A stretch of 64,000 bases of DNA from Bacillaceae bacterium OF18-1A (GTDB lineage Bacteria; Bacillota; Bacilli; Bacillales; Bacillaceae_G). This document shows positions 18,216 through 27,732 of the stretch, one piece after another. Both the position numbers and the translations under genes were made by a program. The notes below the pieces were generated by a model. The model did no database searches, had not been told where the DNA came from, and worked only from the letters and a program-made list of their open reading frames with translations. How positions within the stretch are numbered: the first letter of the stretch is position 1; every line of letters begins with the position of its first letter. Where the stretch lies: contig JAQEWB010000001.1 of NCBI GenBank assembly GCA_027694045.1, positions 1,302,001 to 1,366,000 of the forward strand. Direction: 5' to 3'.

Positions 18216-19744
18216 CATTCCCCCATCTTTTCTAGGCCGAAAAGCTTTTGTAACTCTGTTTCCCAATTATAGTCGAAATCCGATTGTTGCGCTCGTCTTT
18301 TTTTATAATCCGTTTTTGTAATACCGCAGTAATCGCAGCAATTTTTTAACTCTTGCTCTTTTCTATAGCCAAACTGTTGCAGTACATATTCGCGTCTGCA
18401 CCCTTTAACCTGTATCCATGACTTCATGTTTTCTAGCTCACTATATTTATTACGTAGCCTTATTTCTACTTCAGCTATTAATCTGGTCATAACTTCATCC
18501 GACAAGCTCTCTAATAATACCTTTCGCTGTTGTATGATTCCAAGCTGTTCGAGATGATAACGGATGAAACGCCAATATTGTTCATTAAATCTTGCTGCAT
18601 TATAACAAATTTCTTCTACATCTTCTATTGGTAATTCTTTCGTTTGAAACATTCTTTCCTGTAGTAAAGAAAACAAAAATTGTATTTGCGACTTACTTGG
18701 CAATTCATCCTCAATGATTGAAATTGGTAAATCATGGTCTAACGGACTGCATAATAAAATGGCTATACTCGGTTCACCATCTCTTCCTGCTCTTCCGATT
18801 TCTTGTAAATAGGAAGCTATATTGGTCGGGTAATGAAAATGAACAATATATCTCGTATTTGACTTATTTACCCCCATACCAAAAGCACTTGTGCATATTA
18901 CCAGTTGCAACTGATCATTCATAAACTGCTGTTGAATCAACATACGCTCTTCATGTTCCATACCACCATGGTAAAAAGCTACACCAGTAACGCCTTTTCC
19001 TCTTAAATATTCTGTTAAACGTTCGGTCCACGCCCTACTTGAACAATACACAATCCCTGGTCCTTGTAAATACAGTACCTGTTCCAAAAGTGCTTCTTTC
19101 TTCTCTTCAATCGTCTCTACAAATTGCACTTCCATTGCGATATTCGGACGATCGATAGAATATACATGCTCTGCGGCATTCTTTAAATTTAAACTCTCCG
19201 CTATATCTCGCAGCACGCTTTTTGTCGCCGTGGCCGTTAACGCTAATACTGCAGGAGATCCAATATTCTCAATGACTACATTTAATTTTTTGTAGTCCGG
19301 CCTAAAATCATAACCCCATTGTGAAATACAATGGGCCTCATCAACAACAAATAGTGAAATATGAACTTTCCTCAACTCTCTTATTAACAATTCCGACTGC
19401 AACATCTCTGGTGAAACAAAAATAAATTTATAGGAAGCTAATTTTTTCATCGCTTCTCTTTTTTCATTTAACGTCCGAAAACTATTAAATGCTATTACTC
19501 GGTTTTTCACAACATATTTTAATTGTGTAACCTGGTCTTCCATTAAAGATAATAATGGCGATACAACAAGTACTGTCCCTTCTTGCATTAAACCTGGAAG
19601 TTGATAACACATAGATTTCCCTCTCCCAGTTGGAAGCATAGCTATAACATCTTTTCCTTCCAATAAATCTGTAATAACTCCTTTTTGACCTGGACGAAAT
19701 TCAGAATATCCAAACCACTTATACAAATATTCCTCAAGCTTCAT
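18215..19744 (-). CDS. recS: RecQ-family DNA helicase RecS
   Basis: 509 residues, close to RecS (YpbC), the short RecQ homologue of Bacillus. Superfamily 2 motifs are intact: Walker A P-T-G-R-G-K-S at 39-45, D-E-A-H-C-I near 135, T-A-T-A, and motif VI Q-E-I-G-R-A-G-R-D-G. A zinc-binding C-x(16)-C-x2-C-x2-C pattern closes the RQC region; no HRDC domain follows. It overlaps ypbB by 11 nt and ypbD by a few bases, so the operon is tightly coupled. Role: fork repair and recombination. Confidence 0.93.
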   Translation of the reverse strand: MKLEEYLYKWFGYSEFRPGQKGVITDLLEGKDVIAMLPTGRGKSMCYQLPGLMQEGTVLVVSPLLSLMEDQVTQLKYVVKNRVIAFNSFRTLNEKREAMKKLASYKFIFVSPEMLQSELLIRELRKVHISLFVVDEAHCISQWGYDFRPDYKKLNVVIENIGSPAVLALTATATKSVLRDIAESLNLKNAAEHVYSIDRPNIAMEVQFVETIEEKKEALLEQVLYLQGPGIVYCSSRAWTERLTEYLRGKGVTGVAFYHGGMEHEERMLIQQQFMNDQLQLVICTSAFGMGVNKSNTRYIVHFHYPTNIASYLQEIGRAGRDGEPSIAILLCSPLDHDLPISIIEDELPSKSQIQFLFSLLQERMFQTKELPIEDVEEICYNAARFNEQYWRFIRYHLEQLGIIQQRKVLLESLSDEVMTRLIAEVEIRLRNKYSELENMKSWIQVKGCRREYVLQQFGYRKEQELKNCCDYCGITKTDYKKRRAQQSDFDYNWETELQKLFGLEKMGE

Positions 19745-20795
19745 TTATACCCTCCATCTGCGCCAATACAAGACGGACTTCGAAATAAGAAATATCTTCT
19801 CCAACCGCTTGCTTCAACACACGCAACTTACGTGTTTGCAGTGCTTCGATTACTTTTGTTACTTTTTCTATTTTTTCTTTTTCCATAAACATCTCGATAG
19901 AAAACTCTTTTTCTCGCAATGCAATTTCAACAAAGTGATCTTCTATCGTTGCAACCTTTAAATTTCTAATTGTCGCTATTTCTTCTAAAGAACGCCCTTG
20001 CCTCCAAAAATTATATGTTTTTTTCGTTGATAAACTAAATAATTCAGCTCTCTCATTTGGATAAGATATGACTTCAGCTAATAGTGGAAATTCATTTTCA
20101 TTACCACGAACCTCTTGTATAAAGAAATGAATAGTACCCCAAAATAAAAAATATACCCTGAATATATCTTGTTTCGTAATTTCTGATAGCTGTTGCAGTG
20201 TACAACCTATACGTTCATATCCGGTTAGTCGATAAGTGACAATCGTCGCTTCTACCACATCACTTTTTTCTAAAAGGTTATGTATTTCTTCCCATAATTT
20301 TTTCGCCAATTCACTTCTCCTATACGGTAATCCCGTAAGGAATCGTTTCACCCAAACCATTATTTCTGTATCTTGTTGAATAGGAATAAATTTCGTATTA
20401 TTCTGTTGTAAATTTGATATAGTTTGAATAATTAGCGATAATCTTTTCCAAAACGTTTCACCTAGTTCACCATAGTGCAAACCGTGTAAATGAGTTGGAA
20501 AAGAATAAACTTTCTCCCATTTATGTAACTGCGTTTTACCTGTCTCTGTTAACACATATGTATTTTCATGTATTTCTTGAATAAAATCTGTTTGCATCAA
20601 CTTTGCAACTTCACGATCGTAATCATTTCTATTTAACGATTTATATATTCCAAACAAAAAAGAAATCCGGAACATATTCCCATCTTGTAACGTTTGCGAA
20701 GAACGTTTACCTTTTAATAAATAAAAAATAGAAGAAACGGTTCTTTCGCCATTCAATTGTTTTAAACAATACAATAAAGTATATTGTATTTGCAT
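19734..20795 (-). CDS. ypbB: YpbB, helix-turn-helix partner of RecS
   Basis: 353 residues, matching YpbB length. The C-terminal quarter has the helix-turn-helix region typical of RecQ accessory (HTH_40) domains (G-R-S-L-E-E-I-A-T-I-R-N-L-K-V-A-T-I-E). YpbB always precedes recS in bacilli and may supply DNA-binding function missing from the short helicase. I chose ATG 20795, six nt after GGTGGAG; an upstream in-frame ATG at 20840 lacks a site. First gene of a six-gene operon. Confidence 0.85.
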   Translation of the reverse strand: MQIQYTLLYCLKQLNGERTVSSIFYLLKGKRSSQTLQDGNMFRISFLFGIYKSLNRNDYDREVAKLMQTDFIQEIHENTYVLTETGKTQLHKWEKVYSFPTHLHGLHYGELGETFWKRLSLIIQTISNLQQNNTKFIPIQQDTEIMVWVKRFLTGLPYRRSELAKKLWEEIHNLLEKSDVVEATIVTYRLTGYERIGCTLQQLSEITKQDIFRVYFLFWGTIHFFIQEVRGNENEFPLLAEVISYPNERAELFSLSTKKTYNFWRQGRSLEEIATIRNLKVATIEDHFVEIALREKEFSIEMFMEKEKIEKVTKVIEALQTRKLRVLKQAVGEDISYFEVRLVLAQMEGINEA

Positions 20796-20962
20796 TACCG
20801 TCTCCACCTTCCAACTTAATTTCTTTTTTGATATGATCACAAAGTCTATTATTGCTCATTAAACTTATCATATCAGCACCATATACTTGTATATATTCTA
20901 TTGTACCAAACGAAATAACATTTACGTATTTTGAAAATCTTATGACATAATTCAAAAATAAG

Positions 20963-20991
20963 TTGACACCCTAATTGATAAGCATTATCAT
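20963..20991 (+). promoter_or_regulatory. Promoter of fer
   Basis: TTGACA (20963-20968), 17-nt spacer, TATCAT (20986-20991). The -10 differs from consensus by one base. The long leader of about 90 nt runs to the fer start. Confidence 0.65.
20976..20990 (+). promoter_or_regulatory. Fur box over the fer promoter
   Basis: TGATAAGCATTATCA matches the 7-1-7 Bacillus Fur consensus TGATAATNATTATCA at all but one defined position and covers the spacer and -10. Predicts repression of ferredoxin when iron is sufficient and derepression on iron starvation, or fine tuning of ypbB on the other side. Confidence 0.7.
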
Positions 20992-20996
20992 TATAA

Positions 20997-21338
<342 letters not shown>

Positions 21339-21455
21339 TCTTATTAACTTCAACAAATGCCCCTCATCATATAGATGAGGGGCATTTGTTGTTTTTCTAT
21401 TCTACTTAACAAAAAACCATTAGTCGTTCCACACGACTAATGGTTTTAATATATA

Positions 21456-22034
21456 TTATGCATTTTTCATTTTTGCAAACATCCATACTTTCAGGCGTGA
21501 GAATAACGCTACAAATACAATTGTCACTACAATCCCTTTAATCAAATTAAACGGTAAAATTGCCGTTACAACCGTCGTTCTTATAGCTTCGCTAGACATA
21601 GCTGGTGAATTTAAAAACCAAGTGTAAGCTGGGAATATGATGATGTAGTTTAATACACTCATAATTAGCGCCATTGTAATTGTCCCTAGCATAAGTCCTG
21701 TCGTTAAACCCTTTACAGTACGATACTTTCTAAATAAGAAAGCTGCTGGTCCAATAAATAAACATCCTGCAATAAAGTTTGCAATCTCTCCAACTGGTAC
21801 TCCCGTTAAACTCCCTTGAATCCCGTAATGTAAAATATTCTTTATCGCCTCTACAATTACTCCTGCAATTGGTCCAAAGATAATTGCTGCAATTAAAGCT
21901 GGCACATCACTAAAATCAATTTTTAAAAATGGCGGAAGCCCTGGAAATGGGAAATCCAACATCATCAGTAAATATGCAATACTACTTAGCATTGCTACAC
22001 TCACCATCTGCACTACACTGTTTTTTTGTTTCAT
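21456..22034 (-). CDS. ribU: Riboflavin ECF transporter S component RibU
   Basis: 192 residues, about six membrane segments; ECF substrate-binding subunit with the N-terminal helix A-M-L-S-S-I-A-Y-L-L-M that contacts the shared EcfT. It works with the ECF energy module encoded elsewhere (with ribosomal protein genes in bacilli). Identity as riboflavin carrier rests on the FMN riboswitch directly upstream. Start ATG 22034 follows AAGGAG by 8 nt. Fer lies upstream on the opposite strand and ends convergently. Confidence 0.92.
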   Translation of the reverse strand: MKQKNSVVQMVSVAMLSSIAYLLMMLDFPFPGLPPFLKIDFSDVPALIAAIIFGPIAGVIVEAIKNILHYGIQGSLTGVPVGEIANFIAGCLFIGPAAFLFRKYRTVKGLTTGLMLGTITMALIMSVLNYIIIFPAYTWFLNSPAMSSEAIRTTVVTAILPFNLIKGIVVTIVFVALFSRLKVWMFAKMKNA

Positions 22035-22115
22035 CTTTCTCTCTCCTTTTCCATCGATCATCTCATGGAAAGTGGAAAGGTTCTGCTATGCCTATTTTTT
22101 CATAGAACGAAAAAA

Positions 22116-22138
22116 CCCTTTGTGTTTTACACAAAGGG
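22116..22138 (-). terminator. Riboswitch-controlled terminator of ribU
   Basis: Ten-bp stem CCCTTTGTGT/ACACAAAGGG (22116-22125, 22129-22138) followed on the minus strand by TTTTTTCG, between the FMN aptamer and ribU. Confidence 0.85.
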
Positions 22139-22200
22139 AGAATTTAAGGCACATCAAACAGACGTTCAAATCCATATCTTTTTTGAACGCTTGAACCTCC

Positions 22201-22332
22201 ATCTTCTCCCATCCAGACTGTACTGTCGGCTTTGGAATCACACCAAATCCTGCCTTAACGGCTCGCGGGCTTAGAACGCAATCATAAATAGTTCATCACC
22301 GCCGGTCGGGATTTTCACCCTGCCCCGAAGAT
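22201..22332 (-). promoter_or_regulatory. FMN riboswitch (RFN element)
   Basis: Read on the minus strand the stretch holds the RFN signatures in order: TTCGGGGCAGGGTGAAA, TCCCGACCGGCGGTGAT, AGCCCGCGAGC, GGCAGGATTTGGTG and CAGTCTGGATGGGAGAAG. The basal helix pairs ATCTTC with GAAGAT. Binding FMN should favour the downstream terminator and shut off ribU. Confidence 0.96.
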
Positions 22333-22357
22333 AGACCGATATTCTATTTTCCACTTC

Positions 22358-22386
22358 ATTATACAACAACCGAATAACATTGTGAA
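22358..22386 (-). promoter_or_regulatory. Promoter of the riboswitch-ribU transcript
   Basis: TTCACA (22386-22381), 17-nt spacer, TATAAT (22363-22358), 25 nt before the aptamer. Near-consensus. Confidence 0.75.
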
Positions 22387-22497
22387 CTAAAAAATTGTAA
22401 CTTATTTAAAATTAGTTATTTATTTTTTATAATTACAAAGGAATTATAAAAAATTTTACAATTCGATCCATATTTTTATTCCTCTATTTGCGAACAG

Positions 22498-22566
22498 AAA
22501 ACGTCCGATTAGCGCGAGCTAATAATAAGTGGGGATACCCTTTGATTAAAGTTTCACCTTATTATT
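22498..22566 (-). repeat. Truncated copy of dispersed intergenic repeat
   Basis: On the minus strand AATAAGGTGAAACTTTAATC, then CCCCACTTATTATTAGCTC and CTAATCGGACGTTTT follow the same order as the other copies. Only the 5' half is recognisable. Confidence 0.6.
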
Positions 22567-22669
22567 CAGCATTTCTCTTATGAATTCCCTAGTCATATAT
22601 AGCTAAAAGTGATAAGATGTTGAATTGTTAAGATAAGAACATTTTCTGAATTATTATGGAGGAAATGTC

Positions 22670-23356
22670 ATGAAGAAAGAAAAAAGACACTCTATTCGAG
22701 AAGTCATGAAAAAAAACTTAAGAAAAGAATACTTTTATTTAAAAAAAGAATTACTTTTCCACTGTCCAATTGATTTAGGCACATTCTCAAGCGAGACATA
22801 TTATGCTGCTTTCGATAAAGATGGCATCAGTATTTATCAGTATGATAAAAAAACAGAAAGTAAATTGAAATTGTGTGAGCGTCATCCATGGAAAAGTTGG
22901 AATAAAGTAAAAGTTGATCACTATTTGACAACTTCTCAATTTATTTTTCAAGGCGAGCGAAACTGGATATTATCCCTTTTCCAAAAAGGAAAAGAAGCTC
23001 AAAAAATAATCGAAGAGCATACATCTTTACAAACAGAAGTTGTTTCCCGCTCTTTCTTTAAAAAACTTCCTGGTTTCCGTTCTAATACACCGTTGAATAA
23101 ATACATCGGTAGTATTTGCTACACTGCACTTATTGCATTCTTATTAAAATGGATGATTCCATTTCAAGCACCACAAATCGCCCTGTATTCACTTTCAATT
23201 GGATGTATGCTTCTTGGTCTCCTTTGTTTGACAATCGGTTTAATTGAACCGACCATTGTACTGTTTCGGACAAACGAGAAAACAAGAACAAAAGTCTTTT
23301 ACTTATATAGCTACTTAGCTATTTCTGGATTTATATGTGTCTTTATTTTTTGGTAA
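22670..23356 (+). CDS. Hypothetical membrane protein
   Basis: 228 residues. A basic, soluble N-terminal two thirds (to about residue 145) followed by three membrane segments (about 148-166, 172-196, 208-227). Clear ribosome site GGAGGAAATGTC before the ATG. No motif that I recognise; charge distribution places the N-terminal domain inside. Single-gene unit with a strong terminator. Confidence 0.7.
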   Translation: MKKEKRHSIREVMKKNLRKEYFYLKKELLFHCPIDLGTFSSETYYAAFDKDGISIYQYDKKTESKLKLCERHPWKSWNKVKVDHYLTTSQFIFQGERNWILSLFQKGKEAQKIIEEHTSLQTEVVSRSFFKKLPGFRSNTPLNKYIGSICYTALIAFLLKWMIPFQAPQIALYSLSIGCMLLGLLCLTIGLIEPTIVLFRTNEKTRTKVFYLYSYLAISGFICVFIFW

Positions 23357-23363
23357 AAGAAGC

Positions 23364-23387
23364 CGCCCCAAAATACATTTTGGGGCG
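23364..23387 (+). terminator. Terminator of the 22.7-kb membrane gene
   Basis: Ten-bp stem CGCCCCAAAA/TTTTGGGGCG (23364-23373, 23378-23387) then TTTTTTG. Confidence 0.9.
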
Positions 23388-23479
23388 TTTTTTGTTAGGA
23401 GTCCAGTTACCCTTATCGTTTTATTTTATTGCGAAATGCATATACTCTCTTTCCCTATTGTCCTCTTAACTAAGAAGAC

Positions 23480-23521
23480 AATAAATCTTTTCAAAGATTA
23501 TACTTTTTGAAAAGATTTATT
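23480..23521 (-). terminator. Hairpin at the end of the M23 peptidase gene
   Basis: Sixteen-bp AT-rich inverted repeat (23480-23495 with 23506-23521) overlapping the stop codon; no clean U tract follows, so termination is uncertain. Confidence 0.45.
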
Positions 23522-24134
23522 ACTTAACGTATAGTTGTTGATTTGGATAGATTCGCTCTTGCTGCAACCCATTCTTCTCTTTAATTTCCTTAACTGTCAT
23601 ACTAAATTTCCGCGCAATACCAACTAAGGTATCCCCTTTTTGTACGACATATAGCGCTGAAGAAACAACTTCATTTCTTTGTTCATTTAAAACAAGCAAT
23701 GGATTCACCGCATTCTTTTTCGCCATCGTCCATCTTCCTTGATGAACTTCTAAATGTAAGTGTGCACCTCGTGATTCTCCTGTATTTCCTACCTCTCCAA
23801 TCTTTTCACCTTTTGAAATACGATCCCCTTGACCTACATATCTCTTATTTAAATGTGCATACACAGCCTCATATTCTCCATGTTTAATAAATACAACATT
23901 TCCATAACTACTTGAATAATAAGACTTTGTTACCTTTCCATCTTGAATAGCTGCCACAGGCACTCCAATCGGCGCAGCTATATCGATGCCATAATGTTTT
24001 CCGTGCCTCGTCCCAAAATAATCACTTATCTGACCTTCAACGGGCCATGTCCATCGATTTTCTTCTGCTTGTACATGTAATTGAGATAAAAACAACATAG
24101 CCAATAACATGACGCTACATTTTAACACTTTCAT
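23520..24134 (-). CDS. Secreted M23 metallopeptidase with C-terminal LysM
   Basis: 204 residues. Signal peptide 1-24 (cut after V-Q-A). M23/LytM domain with zinc ligands in H-Y-G-I-D and H-L-H-L-E, so it can be an active peptidoglycan endopeptidase. LysM domain at about 157-204 (Y-V-V-Q-K-G-D-T-L-V-G-I-A). The order catalytic-then-LysM is less common than the reverse. Start ATG 24134, six nt after GGAGG. Sporulation or wall-turnover role inferred only. Confidence 0.85.
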   Translation of the reverse strand: MKVLKCSVMLLAMLFLSQLHVQAEENRWTWPVEGQISDYFGTRHGKHYGIDIAAPIGVPVAAIQDGKVTKSYYSSSYGNVVFIKHGEYEAVYAHLNKRYVGQGDRISKGEKIGEVGNTGESRGAHLHLEVHQGRWTMAKKNAVNPLLVLNEQRNEVVSSALYVVQKGDTLVGIARKFSMTVKEIKEKNGLQQERIYPNQQLYVK

Positions 24135-24218
24135 ATACATCCTCCGTTTTCTAATTACCACCATACCTTCTCTATTTTGGTATATTACAGAAAAAAGTAT
24201 ACAAAAAAAGAAAGGGAA

Positions 24219-24800
24219 TCAATCCACTTCCTTCTCTTTTTTGTCACGAAAAACTAATGCACTGCGGTTATACTCTACATCTTTCACTTGTAATCGAGCG
24301 TTTATTACTCTAGCTACCGCAAATAAATAATCAGATAATCTATTTACATACTTTAGGACCACTTCATTTATGTCCCCTTCTTTTTGCAACGATACGATAG
24401 AGCGCTCTGCTCTTCTTACAACAGTACGTCCAATATGAATAACTGCCGCTGCCTCGCTACCACCTGGCAAAATAAAGCGCTCTAACGGTGGCGCTTCTTC
24501 TATGTACAAATCAATCCGTTTTTCTAAGCTTTCGACCATTTCGATTGTCACTTTGTAAGGAATTTTTCGGTCTACTATTGCCAAGTCTCCTCCGCAATCA
24601 AATAGTTCATGTTGAATATTTTCAAGTTCATCATAAATATCTTCAAACAATGGAGCTTGTAGCTTAGTCATCGCATATCCAATATGAGAATTCGCCTCAT
24701 CTATTGTTCCATATGCTTCAACTCGGATATGATCTTTATCCACTCTGCCGCCTATTACACTTGTTATCCCTTTATCTCCTGTTTTTGTATATAATTTCAT
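24219..24800 (-). CDS. yvqK: Cob(I)yrinic acid a,c-diamide adenosyltransferase, PduO type
   Basis: 193 residues. Transfers the adenosyl group of ATP to cob(I)alamin. ATP-binding N-terminus K-L-Y-T-K-T-G-D-K-G-I-T and the signature R-R-A-E-R-S near residue 128, with R-L-S-D-Y-L-F further on, are intact. Single gene downstream of the resDE terminator. Gives the cell adenosylcobalamin from salvaged corrinoids. Confidence 0.93.
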   Translation of the reverse strand: MKLYTKTGDKGITSVIGGRVDKDHIRVEAYGTIDEANSHIGYAMTKLQAPLFEDIYDELENIQHELFDCGGDLAIVDRKIPYKVTIEMVESLEKRIDLYIEEAPPLERFILPGGSEAAAVIHIGRTVVRRAERSIVSLQKEGDINEVVLKYVNRLSDYLFAVARVINARLQVKDVEYNRSALVFRDKKEKEVD

Positions 24801-24849
24801 CGCTTTACGACACCCCTCTCATTATTCTTCATTCGACTAAATTAGAAAA

Positions 24850-24909
24850 AAAGTTCTACTATTATTTATTTAATTGATTTTACAAAAAAATAAACAACAG
24901 TAGAACTTT
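24850..24909 (-). terminator. Terminator of resDE
   Basis: Outer 11-bp stem AAAGTTCTACT/AGTAGAACTTT (24850-24860, 24899-24909) with imperfect AT inner pairing and a T run on the minus strand. Confidence 0.7.
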
Positions 24910-24937
24910 ATTCATTATCAACTTTAAAAAAGTATAT

Positions 24938-26713
24938 CTAAATTATACGATTCGGTAAATATACAGAGAATGTAGTTCCCTCTCCAACAACACTTGAAAC
25001 AGAAATTTTCCCATCATGACCTTGCACAATATTTTTAGCAATCGCAAGCCCGAGTCCTGTTCCACCTTTTTTCCCACGTGTTCTTGCTTTATCAGCTTTG
25101 TAGAAACGATCAAATAAGAACGGAATGTCTTCTTCTGGAATACCCGCTCCCGAATCCTGTACTTCGAAAGTAAGGCCATTGTTTTTCGTATCAATTACAA
25201 GTGTTACATGACCACCTGCATTCGTATGACGAATTGCATTATCAATTAAATTTGTCAACACTTGTTCCATACGATCTGCATCAAACGGGTATTGTTCAAT
25301 TGGATTTTTGAAATCAACCGTTAGTGCAACTTCTTTATCCTTTGCAATCCCTTGGAATTTTCTGCCGATCTTTTCAACGAAAGGATGAATATCAACCTCA
25401 CCTATATGTAACTCTACATGGCCACTTTCCATACGTGCTAAATCTAATAATTCATTTACAAGCTTACCTAGACGAACAGATTCCTCATAAATAATTTGAA
25501 CAAACTCATTAATTTCCTCTTTCGTTTGTACAATATCATCTAAAATCGCTTCACTATACCCTTGAAGCATGACCATCGGTGTACGAAGTTCATGTGATAC
25601 ATTTGCAATAAAGTCTTGACGCATTTTCTCAAGACGACGTTCTTCCGTCATATCACGTAACACTGCTACAGCCCCACGAATTTTCGTTTGGTTGTAAAGC
25701 GGCGTCATAAGAACTACGTAATTACCTTTTTGCAAATTAATCTCAACAACTTGTTGTTGCTCGCTTTCTACAACGAGATGGAATAGTTCTACAAGTTCAG
25801 AAGGAAGTTTTTTACTTAACTCTATTTCTTTTTCTTCTTGCCAAACTTGTAAGAAATGTTCAGCCGGTGGATTAATCACTACGACTTCACCTTCTTGATT
25901 TAACGTAATAACCCCATCTGCCATACTACTCAAAATACTAGCTAATTGCTCTTTTTCTTGCTGCAAAGCATTCATGTTAAACTTCAACTGTTTTCCCATT
26001 TGATTTAAAGCCGTTGCAAGCTCACCAATTTCGTCCTGAGATACCATAGGAGCTTTTGCATCAAACTTTCCACGAGCCACCTCAAAAGCAACCTCACGCA
26101 TTTTACGAAGTGGCGCTGTAATTCGAGTAGATAAGAAGAACGCAAAGAAAGTTGTTAAAATAATCGCAATCCCAGCCGATAAGAAAATAAAATCAGTCGT
26201 TCTCTCCATACCTTGGATGGGAACTTGTAAAGATTCATATACAAAGACAGCACTTTGATTTTTTGACTGCACCGGTTTCCCGACAATCATAATATCATTT
26301 TCAGTATTTTTATTCTTCCTACTATTAGAAGCTTTTCTAATGTTATTCTTAATTTCTTTTTTGTCTGTAAAAACAGCCGCTAATTCTTTATCTTCTTTCA
26401 AATCATTCATTGTAAGAGTGACTAGCCCTTCTTGTTTCGGTGAAGAAGATATTTCCTTACCGTCTTCTACAATAATTATTCTTGAAAGTGGATCAGAGAA
26501 TTTGTAGGCGATATTCTCAATCGTTTTTACATCTGCACCTTCTTCAATTAACTCTGAAACACTTGTTGCTACTTTCTGCAGCCTAGCTTCACTCATATCA
26601 ACATAATACGTTCTAAAAAACTGTGAAAGTAAAATCGCAACAAATCCAAGAACAAACGAAACGAGAAGTAATATGGTCATCCATAACTTCCCTACTACAC
26701 TTCTCCAAAGCAT
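24938..26713 (-). CDS. resE: Redox-sensing histidine kinase ResE
   Basis: 591 residues, usual for ResE. Layout: membrane segment 10-32, extracytoplasmic domain to about 175, second membrane segment near 178-198, HAMP, PAS-like domain (about 255-360), HisKA with S-H-E-L-R-T-P, and HATPase with N-L-I-D-N-A-I-R-H, D-S-G-A-G-I-P and G-T-G-L-G-L. The kinase responds to oxygen limitation and NO and phosphorylates ResD. Its start overlaps the resD stop, so translation is coupled. Confidence 0.95.
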   Translation of the reverse strand: MLWRSVVGKLWMTILLLVSFVLGFVAILLSQFFRTYYVDMSEARLQKVATSVSELIEEGADVKTIENIAYKFSDPLSRIIIVEDGKEISSSPKQEGLVTLTMNDLKEDKELAAVFTDKKEIKNNIRKASNSRKNKNTENDIMIVGKPVQSKNQSAVFVYESLQVPIQGMERTTDFIFLSAGIAIILTTFFAFFLSTRITAPLRKMREVAFEVARGKFDAKAPMVSQDEIGELATALNQMGKQLKFNMNALQQEKEQLASILSSMADGVITLNQEGEVVVINPPAEHFLQVWQEEKEIELSKKLPSELVELFHLVVESEQQQVVEINLQKGNYVVLMTPLYNQTKIRGAVAVLRDMTEERRLEKMRQDFIANVSHELRTPMVMLQGYSEAILDDIVQTKEEINEFVQIIYEESVRLGKLVNELLDLARMESGHVELHIGEVDIHPFVEKIGRKFQGIAKDKEVALTVDFKNPIEQYPFDADRMEQVLTNLIDNAIRHTNAGGHVTLVIDTKNNGLTFEVQDSGAGIPEEDIPFLFDRFYKADKARTRGKKGGTGLGLAIAKNIVQGHDGKISVSSVVGEGTTFSVYLPNRII

Positions 26714-27429
26714 CAGTCGTTCACAACCTCAAACTTGTAACCTACGCCCCAAACGGTAACGATCATCTTCGCAGCATCTGGTGATTTTTTACTTAATTTC
26801 TCACGTAAACGCTTTACATGCGTATCAACTGTACGTAAATCTCCGAAGAATTCATATTGCCATACTTCTTTTAACAATTGCTCACGATCAAATACTTTAT
26901 CAGGAGCTTTCGCTAAGAATAATAGTAATTCATATTCTTTCGGTGTTAAGTTCACTTCATTTCCATCCGCTGTAACACGGTGTGCATCATTATCAATCGT
27001 TAAATGAGGGAACACAGTCACATCTTTCGTTGTTGTATCTTGTGTAAAGAATGTTGTTGGTACCGCACGACGTAATACCGCCTTCACACGAAGTACTACT
27101 TCACGTGGGCTAAATGGTTTTACAATATAATCATCTGTTCCAACTTCAAACCCTTGTACCCTATTTACTTCTTCACCTTTTGCTGTCAGCATAATAATTG
27201 GTGTCGCTTTTTTCTCACGAACCCCTTTACATACTTCGATACCATCTTTACCAGGCATCATAAGATCTAATAAGATTAAATCATAATCATTTTGCAAAGC
27301 CATTTCTAAAGCTGTATCACCATTATCTGCTTCTTCAATTGTGTATTGTTCTCTTTCTAAATACATTTTCAATAAACGACGAATACGATCCTCATCGTCT
27401 ACAATTAAAATTCTTGATTCATTTTCCAT
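26713..27429 (-). CDS. resD: Response regulator ResD
   Basis: 238 residues. Receiver domain with D-D-E at 11-13, phospho-acceptor Asp in L-I-L-L-D-L-M-M-P near 57 and K in V-K-P-F; OmpR-type winged-helix C-terminus (V-D-T-H-V-K-R-L-R-E-K-L). Activates respiratory, cytochrome biogenesis and anaerobic genes. Pairs with resE. A terminator and about 300 nt separate it from resC. Confidence 0.95.
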   Translation of the reverse strand: MENESRILIVDDEDRIRRLLKMYLEREQYTIEEADNGDTALEMALQNDYDLILLDLMMPGKDGIEVCKGVREKKATPIIMLTAKGEEVNRVQGFEVGTDDYIVKPFSPREVVLRVKAVLRRAVPTTFFTQDTTTKDVTVFPHLTIDNDAHRVTADGNEVNLTPKEYELLLFLAKAPDKVFDREQLLKEVWQYEFFGDLRTVDTHVKRLREKLSKKSPDAAKMIVTVWGVGYKFEVVND

Positions 27430-27692
27430 TTCTACCCGCTGCGTACTCTCACCTCAGCGGTTCACACCTACCCTTCTACACTATTATGTTGCGCTATTCT
27501 CGTTTATTTAAGCAATCCTCTAAATGTTTCACTTCCCAGTATTATGCTTCACAAGAATAATAAAGTTTGTTCAATAATTTTCCAAAACTATGTATTTTTT
27601 TTGAACAGTGTATTATGTCCTCGACCTCATTTTACAAAATCAACCGCTACTTTGTCATGTTTTTCTCAAAAAAGAAGAAAAGTTGACAAAAA
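27430..27692. other. Intergenic region between resC and resD
   Basis: About 260 nt with AT-rich sequence expected to contain the resDE promoter. I found several partial -35/-10 pairs (for example CATAAT near 27540) but none decisive, and no RNA element. Confidence 0.4.
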
Positions 27693-27727
27693 TAAAATAG
27701 GAAAGTGACATGCACTCTCCTATTTTA
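27693..27727 (-). terminator. Terminator after resC
   Basis: Fifteen-bp stem (27693-27707, 27713-27727) with one G-T pair, 5-nt loop; A/T tails on both sides. Overlaps nothing and lies just after the resC stop. Confidence 0.8.
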
Positions 27728-27732
27728 TTTCT

